In this document: piece after piece, positions 7,006 through 11,741 of the stretch
How positions within the stretch are numbered: the first letter of the stretch is position 1
How the letters are laid out: each line of letters begins with the position of its first letter
From: an uncultured Eubacteriales bacterium
GTDB lineage: Bacteria; Bacillota_A; Clostridia; Christensenellales; Aristaeellaceae
Reading direction: 5' to 3'
Assembly (NCBI GenBank): GCA_900321945.1
Contig: ONXY01000566.1
Location: forward strand, 1 to 11,741
DNA: 11,741 bases
The notes under the pieces: model-generated
The model's input: the letters and a program-made list of their open reading frames with translations, nothing else
Databases searched by the model: none
Told to the model about the DNA's origin: nothing
Translations under genes and position numbers: made by a program

Positions 7006-7070
7006 TCCCCTTTGTGGGCGATTTGTACGATTTTTGAAACACTTTTTTTGATACAGGAAAGGAGCCCGAC

Positions 7071-10000
7071 ATGAAAAAACTCTTCAGTTTGATGCTCGTA
7101 CTGGCCATGCTGGTCAGCCTTGTTCCGTCCTATGCAGAAGACGGGGCAGGGATTGTTGAAGAAGCGGAAAGCGCGCCCGTAGCGGCCGCCGCCGAGCCCG
7201 AACCGGCGGAAGCCCCCAAGGCGGAAGCTCCGAAGGAGGAGGCCCCCAAGGCGGAGACTCCCAAGGAAGCCGAGGCTCCCAAGGCGGAAGCTCCCGCGGC
7301 GCCGGCCCAGTCCGAACCCGAACCTGAAGCTGAGCCGGAACCCGTAGCGGAGCCCGCGCCGAAAGCTGATCCGGAACCCGCGGCTGAACCCGCGGCGGAG
7401 CAAGCTCCGAAAGCCGAGCCGGAACCCGAAGCGGAACCGGAAGCAGAGCCGGAACCCGCGGCAGAGCCTGAAGCCGAGCCGGAAGGTGAACCGGAACCCG
7501 CGGCGGAACCTGAAGCGGAGCCGGAACCCGCAGCGGAGCCCGAACCTGAAACCGAACCCGAAGCCGAGCCGGAAGGCGAACCGGAACCCGAAGCGAAGCC
7601 CGAACCCGTTCCGGAAGACGACGAAGACGACCTGATTGAAAAGGGTTATGTGGCGCCGCCTGCCAGTCTGACCGTCCTGGGCGGAACCTATAAATCCGCG
7701 GACGTGGACTGGGTGGAATCTTCCACCGCACTGACCACCACAAAGTATATTATTACCTGGACCAACCTTACCACCGGCGAGGAAAAAAGTTCCTCCGCGA
7801 TGTCCTTCAGCGCCGCGCCCTACACCGTGACCGGCCTGACCTGCGGCGTGGAGTATTCGTTCCGGATCGTCGCGAAGGATGGCACCAGCACAAGCGATCC
7901 GTGCTATTCTGACGACAACTATACGCCTGTGCCCGCCGTGCCGACAGGCCTCAACCTCGTCCAGGATCCCAGCAAGACCCTCACGCTGACGTGGAACGAA
8001 GTGGACGGCGCCAGCGGATATTACATCGACAAGTCCGTAAACGGCAGCACCTTTGAGCGTATAAAAACAACCAGCGCTTCCAATAAAACCTTTAAAGACA
8101 CTGATATCACCATGGGCACAACGGTACGGTACCGTGTATACGCTTACCGGACTGTAAACAGCGTGCCGGTGGAAGGCCAGAAAGCGGAAGCAAAGATCAC
8201 CAACCTGAAGCCGCTGGCGCCGAACTATGTACTGGTGGCGGTGGCCAGTTCCAATTCCGCGAAGGTTACCTGGCCCAAAGTGACCGGCGCGGAGAGCTAC
8301 TCCGTATACCGCGCCACTTCCGAAGGTTCCTCCGGAATCTGCATCGGTTCAGCGGCGGCGGCAGATCTGATGTATGAGGACGGCCCGCTGAACGTCGGCC
8401 AGAAATACTATTATCATGTGTGCGCCGTGATCGACGGCGTGGAAGGCGCTGCCGCCTATTCCGCCGCCTACGAGCAGAAAATGGCGCCCCTGACCGGACT
8501 GAAGGTAACGGCGCAGACGGCGACCACCATCTCCCTGAGCTGGGATCAGGACCTGTCCGCGACAAAGTATCTTCTTGAATACAAAGCCGCGACCGGCAAC
8601 CCCACCGCATGGACGGACGTCGGTACCTCCACGTATCACTCCAACGATCCGATTGAAGACAATGTGGACCATTTCGACGTGGAAAACCTGGATCCCTCCA
8701 CAGTCTACTATTTCCGTATTTCCGCTGTAACCACCCTCGGCGGCAGCAGCTTTACCGGCGAACCCTCGGAAGCGGTGGTCGGCGCGACCAATCCCTCGCC
8801 GATCACTGACCTGGCGGTAGCTTCCTTTGATTACAAGAGCGTCACGCTGACCTGGTCGGAGGAATCCAGCTTCTTCGGTGATATCGAGATCTACCGGGCC
8901 ACCACCGGTACGCCGAAGAAAATCGCTACGATCGGTTACGGCGCCGGATTCTATATGGATGAAACCGTAACCACCGGCACCACCTATACCTATACGGTAA
9001 AGGCCCTGGTCAAGATCACGTCCCCGAAAGTCATGGAACTGCGCAGCGCGGAAAGCAACGCGGTCGAATGCAAACCGGTAACCCAGGCTCCGTTGTCGAT
9101 CATGGTCTGGTCGATGAACGCAAACACCCTGGGCGTGCAATGGGGCCAGGTGGACGGCGCGAACGGATACCGCATCTGGTACCGGAAAACCGGCGAAGAC
9201 GATTATACCGCCGTTTCCCCCGATATCACCGGCGCGGCGAATACGCAGACCTCCGTATCCGGCCTCATCCCGGGCGCGGAGTATGATATCAAGGTTGCCG
9301 CTTACCGTCTGGTCGACAGCAAGAAAAAGATCGGCGAGGCAATTGAAACCGGTTATCCGGTGCGGCCGACTCCGGAAGAAGTGAAGACCTTCAAGCTGAC
9401 AGTACTCAGCGCGACTTCGCTGAAAGCCAGCTGGAGCAAGCTGTCCAATGTCGATGGATACCTCCTCGAAGTTTACGAGGAAGACAAGGTAAACGCCTCC
9501 ACCTATCATAACTATGAAGGCGAAGGCTTTGCAAACGGCGCCATCGCCATCGACCCCGCCGTTACTTCCTACACCTTTGAAAACCTGAAGACAGGGCGCC
9601 GCTATCTGATCCATGTGGCCGGATACGTCCTGAATCCGGACGACGAGAATGATGTCATAGAAGGCGTCTGGAGCGTCTGGGAAGAAGGAAAGCCGGTACC
9701 CGCCGCTCCGCAAACCTTCTCCGCTTCCTCGGTGGATTCCCATACGGTCAAGCTGACCTGGAGCGCTGTGGACCTGGGAGATATTGCAAGCAGCGGATAT
9801 GAGATCATGTTCTCCAGCGACGGCCTGACTTATGCTTCTGTCGGTACCGTTGACGCGACGCAGACAGAATACGTCCACGACGAGCCCTCGAAGGTCTGCA
9901 CGCCCCGGTATTACCGGCTGCATTCCTTCGTAAGCTATGATGAAATCGATGTCTGCTCAGAAGACAAAGCGCTGGAGATCACGCCGGTTCCCGCAACCGC

Positions 10001-11741
10001 GACAAACCTGGCGCTGAGTTCCGACGACGCGACGAAAATCGTCCTGACCTTTGACGGCGAATCGACCGCGGACTACTGGGTATCCCGTAAAGACGGAAAC
10101 ACATCCTATAAACAGCTGGGCAAGGCCACCTGGGACACCGACCACTGGAAGTATGAAGATACGCCCGTTGTAAAGGGTACCGAATATACCTACCGGGTGA
10201 AGCCGTCCGTAACCGTCGGCGGCAATACGGTTGAAGGCGCCAACTCCGCCACCATAGCCGGCAGGAGCAAGCCCGGCCAGCCGTCCACCGTAACCGCGGC
10301 GAGCCTGAACGCGAAGACCATCCGGGTGGACTTCGCCGCTGTGACGGACGCCTCCGGATACCAGGTGCAGCGTTCCGAAAGCGAAACGACCGGTTACGCC
10401 ACCCTGGGCACGACCGCAGAACTGTATTACGAAGACACGACAGCGGTCGCCGGGAAGACCTATTTCTACCGGGTGCGCGCCTACTATACATACGGTTCCA
10501 GCAGCAAATCCTACGGAATCTGGACGTATCTGGATTCTCCGCAGGACGTCATCGGCGTCATGTGCGAACCGACCCCGCCGGACAACTTCAAAGTAAAGGA
10601 ACAGACCTACAACAGCGTAACGCTGTCCTGGAAGAAGGCCGTCGGAACGGACGCCTGCCGTTACCGGCTGAAAATCTATGTTCACAGCACCGGCGAATAC
10701 CTTACAGTTTCCGACAATATCAAGCTGGCTACCACAACCTACACCGTTCCGAACCTGCAGGTCGGAGAAGTATACGACTTCGATATCTTTACCGTCTGCA
10801 AACTGGAAGACGGCTCGGAAATGTCAAGTGTCTACAATACAATCGCGAACGTCAAAATCGTGCCTGAAAAGGTCACAACCCTGAAACTGGCCTGTGCCGC
10901 TCCGGTAGACGCCACACCCGGTGATTACTACGTCAGGGTGAACGCCACACCCGTCAACGGCGCGACCGGATACAATATCTACCGGTGGAAAGAAGGCACT
11001 ACACCGCCAACCACCCCGACATACAGTGGTATTACATCCTTCCCGCACTATGATACATACATGCCCTTCAAGGTGGGCGACGTGTACTGCTACTGCGTGG
11101 AAGCCGTCGGAGAAGGCGGGGCCACCGGTGAAAAGTCCGATACAGTCAAGATCACCATTATCCCGCTGCCTGTGACCGGCCTGGAAGTAGTCTCGGCAGG
11201 GCCGAAGAAGCTGACGCTGACCTGGGACGATATGAGCGCGACCAAGTACCAGATCTACCGCTCCACCACCTCCGGTTCGCTGGGAACACTGGTCAAGACA
11301 GTCACCGGATTAACCTGGACCGATACCGGCCGGACCTGCGGAAAAGCATACTACTACACGGTCAAAGCCGTAACGGTTGACACCGGCGACAACAGCTATG
11401 TCGGCACCGCAAGCACCCAGGTCCAGGGCAAGCCCCTGCCTCTGGCTCCGACAGCCGTTTCCGCGACCTACTCCACGGCCAAGAAAGCGAAGCTGACCTG
11501 GACCCCCGGCAGCCCTGCGGGTGAGATCAGCGGATACCAGCTGGTATACCGTATTGCCGGAAGCGGAGAAGCATGGACCAGCGGCGGAACAGTCGCTGCG
11601 ACAAAAACCTCCGGAACCGTGACTGTGAAGCTGACGGACAGGGATTATGAATTTGCCGTACGGGCCTATTGCACGGCAAACGACGTGAAGAAATACGGTC
11701 CCTATTCCGACGTCAGCAACTCCGTCACCCTGGCGCCGCAG
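7071..11741 (+). CDS. Giant secreted FN3-repeat protein with Pro/Glu-rich stalk (3' partial)
   Basis: The frame is open from the ATG at 7071 to the window end (1557 codons, no stop). A strong AGGAAAGGAG supports the start. The signal peptide is residues 1 to about 22, cleaved after SYA. Residues 34-187 are Pro/Glu/Ala/Lys-rich low complexity, ending in a DDEDD cluster. From residue 196 on, fibronectin type III-like domains follow about every 90-109 residues, starting near 196, 291, 381, 471, 575, 669, 766, 875, 972, 1068, 1167, 1265, 1365 and 1455. Most open with a Pro-rich linker, then a strand ending in L-x-W, and close with G-x-x-Y-x-Y-x-V-x-A. The final ALAPQ-like residues start a 15th. 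No enzyme domain is seen in the visible part; an anchor or catalytic module may lie beyond the edge. Likely a surface or matrix adhesin or scaffold. It is a separate transcription unit from the operon upstream. Confidence 0.88.
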   Translation, partial: MKKLFSLMLVLAMLVSLVPSYAEDGAGIVEEAESAPVAAAAEPEPAEAPKAEAPKEEAPKAETPKEAEAPKAEAPAAPAQSEPEPEAEPEPVAEPAPKADPEPAAEPAAEQAPKAEPEPEAEPEAEPEPAAEPEAEPEGEPEPAAEPEAEPEPAAEPEPETEPEAEPEGEPEPEAKPEPVPEDDEDDLIEKGYVAPPASLTVLGGTYKSADVDWVESSTALTTTKYIITWTNLTTGEEKSSSAMSFSAAPYTVTGLTCGVEYSFRIVAKDGTSTSDPCYSDDNYTPVPAVPTGLNLVQDPSKTLTLTWNEVDGASGYYIDKSVNGSTFERIKTTSASNKTFKDTDITMGTTVRYRVYAYRTVNSVPVEGQKAEAKITNLKPLAPNYVLVAVASSNSAKVTWPKVTGAESYSVYRATSEGSSGICIGSAAAADLMYEDGPLNVGQKYYYHVCAVIDGVEGAAAYSAAYEQKMAPLTGLKVTAQTATTISLSWDQDLSATKYLLEYKAATGNPTAWTDVGTSTYHSNDPIEDNVDHFDVENLDPSTVYYFRISAVTTLGGSSFTGEPSEAVVGATNPSPITDLAVASFDYKSVTLTWSEESSFFGDIEIYRATTGTPKKIATIGYGAGFYMDETVTTGTTYTYTVKALVKITSPKVMELRSAESNAVECKPVTQAPLSIMVWSMNANTLGVQWGQVDGANGYRIWYRKTGEDDYTAVSPDITGAANTQTSVSGLIPGAEYDIKVAAYRLVDSKKKIGEAIETGYPVRPTPEEVKTFKLTVLSATSLKASWSKLSNVDGYLLEVYEEDKVNASTYHNYEGEGFANGAIAIDPAVTSYTFENLKTGRRYLIHVAGYVLNPDDENDVIEGVWSVWEEGKPVPAAPQTFSASSVDSHTVKLTWSAVDLGDIASSGYEIMFSSDGLTYASVGTVDATQTEYVHDEPSKVCTPRYYRLHSFVSYDEIDVCSEDKALEITPVPATATNLALSSDDATKIVLTFDGESTADYWVSRKDGNTSYKQLGKATWDTDHWKYEDTPVVKGTEYTYRVKPSVTVGGNTVEGANSATIAGRSKPGQPSTVTAASLNAKTIRVDFAAVTDASGYQVQRSESETTGYATLGTTAELYYEDTTAVAGKTYFYRVRAYYTYGSSSKSYGIWTYLDSPQDVIGVMCEPTPPDNFKVKEQTYNSVTLSWKKAVGTDACRYRLKIYVHSTGEYLTVSDNIKLATTTYTVPNLQVGEVYDFDIFTVCKLEDGSEMSSVYNTIANVKIVPEKVTTLKLACAAPVDATPGDYYVRVNATPVNGATGYNIYRWKEGTTPPTTPTYSGITSFPHYDTYMPFKVGDVYCYCVEAVGEGGATGEKSDTVKITIIPLPVTGLEVVSAGPKKLTLTWDDMSATKYQIYRSTTSGSLGTLVKTVTGLTWTDTGRTCGKAYYYTVKAVTVDTGDNSYVGTASTQVQGKPLPLAPTAVSATYSTAKKAKLTWTPGSPAGEISGYQLVYRIAGSGEAWTSGGTVAATKTSGTVTVKLTDRDYEFAVRAYCTANDVKKYGPYSDVSNSVTLAPQ
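7206..7295 (+). repeat. APKAE low-complexity repeat block
   Basis: In-frame repeats of gcggaagcyccnaag-type units encode [15 protein letters not shown] and variants (residues 46-75). It alternates Lys with Glu, unlike the following block, which is almost lysine-free. It belongs to the wall-spanning or stalk-like segment of the FN3 protein. Confidence 0.75.
7311..7616 (+). repeat. Glu-Pro stalk repeats with a 90-base higher-order unit
   Basis: Residues 81-182 are E-P, E-A-E-P and A-A-E-P units built from the core gagccggaaccc. A 31-base stretch at 7470-7500 recurs at 7560-7590 with a single change (GGT to GGC), so the period is exactly 90 bases or 30 codons ([10 protein letters not shown] at residues 134 and 164). 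This shows recent in-frame duplication and probably length variation between strains. Confidence 0.8.

Larger units (their letters stand above)
6757..7070 (+). other. 314-base AT-rich intergenic region
   Basis: No convincing gene is found here. A possible 66-codon frame at 6780-6980 has no clear ribosome site, unnatural composition for this genome and no domain, and is rejected. The first 80 bases are moderately GC-rich. From about 6840 to 7050 the base composition becomes visibly AT-rich with several T runs. The region holds two promoter candidates, a palindrome and a weak hairpin, listed separately. It is the most likely end of the operon and start of the FN3-gene transcript. Confidence 0.6.

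Noticed and set aside
7114..7743. 209-codon minus-strand frame rich in Arg, Pro and Leu
   Set aside because: It is the reverse reading of the Glu-Pro DNA repeats, so its repetitive protein is a by-product of the stalk sequence.
8349..9923. 524-codon open frame on the minus strand opposite the FN3 gene
   Set aside because: It lies fully antisense to a frame with clear FN3 domains, signal peptide and ribosome site. Its translation has no recognisable domain, and such long antisense frames are common opposite genes with this GC-rich codon pattern.

Overview
The window looks like the 3' end of a surface-polysaccharide locus from a fairly GC-rich anaerobic Firmicute, probably an uncultured gut or rumen Clostridia relative. 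That placement is inference from purine-rich ribosome binding sites, heavy use of CGG/GGA/GCG codons, MKK-type signal peptides and large secreted beta-sandwich proteins. No rRNA, tRNA, mobile element or CRISPR array is visible.

Region 1 (bases 2-5912) is a tightly packed plus-strand operon. It begins mid-gene with the C-terminal cargo-binding domain of a Wzt-like polysaccharide ABC exporter ATPase. Three tandem, paralogous ATP-grasp ligases follow (488-1669, 1682-2866, 2923-4149). A GNAT-family N-acyltransferase (4149-4727) overlaps the third ligase by one base. A CapA/PgsA-type metallophosphatase-fold protein (4752-5912) comes next. Ligases, an acyltransferase and a CapA protein beside a glycan exporter suggest that amino acids or short peptides are attached to a surface polymer, or built into one, before or during export. 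The substrates cannot be read from sequence.

Region 2 (5929-6756) is a small secreted protein, 16 bases after capA and so probably in the same transcript. It has a signal peptide, a PPC-like beta domain, an Ig-like domain and a very acidic tail.

Region 3 (6757-7070) is a 314-base AT-rich gene-free gap. It holds the best promoter candidate of the window, an inverted repeat and a weak terminator-like hairpin, and it separates the operon from the next transcript.

Region 4 (7071 to the right edge) is one very large secreted protein, open at the window end (at least 1557 codons). It has a signal peptide, a Pro/Glu/Ala(/Lys) low-complexity stalk built of in-frame DNA repeats, and at least 14 fibronectin type III-like domains. 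It is likely a cell-surface or matrix protein. Long antisense frames over this gene are read as codon-bias shadows.
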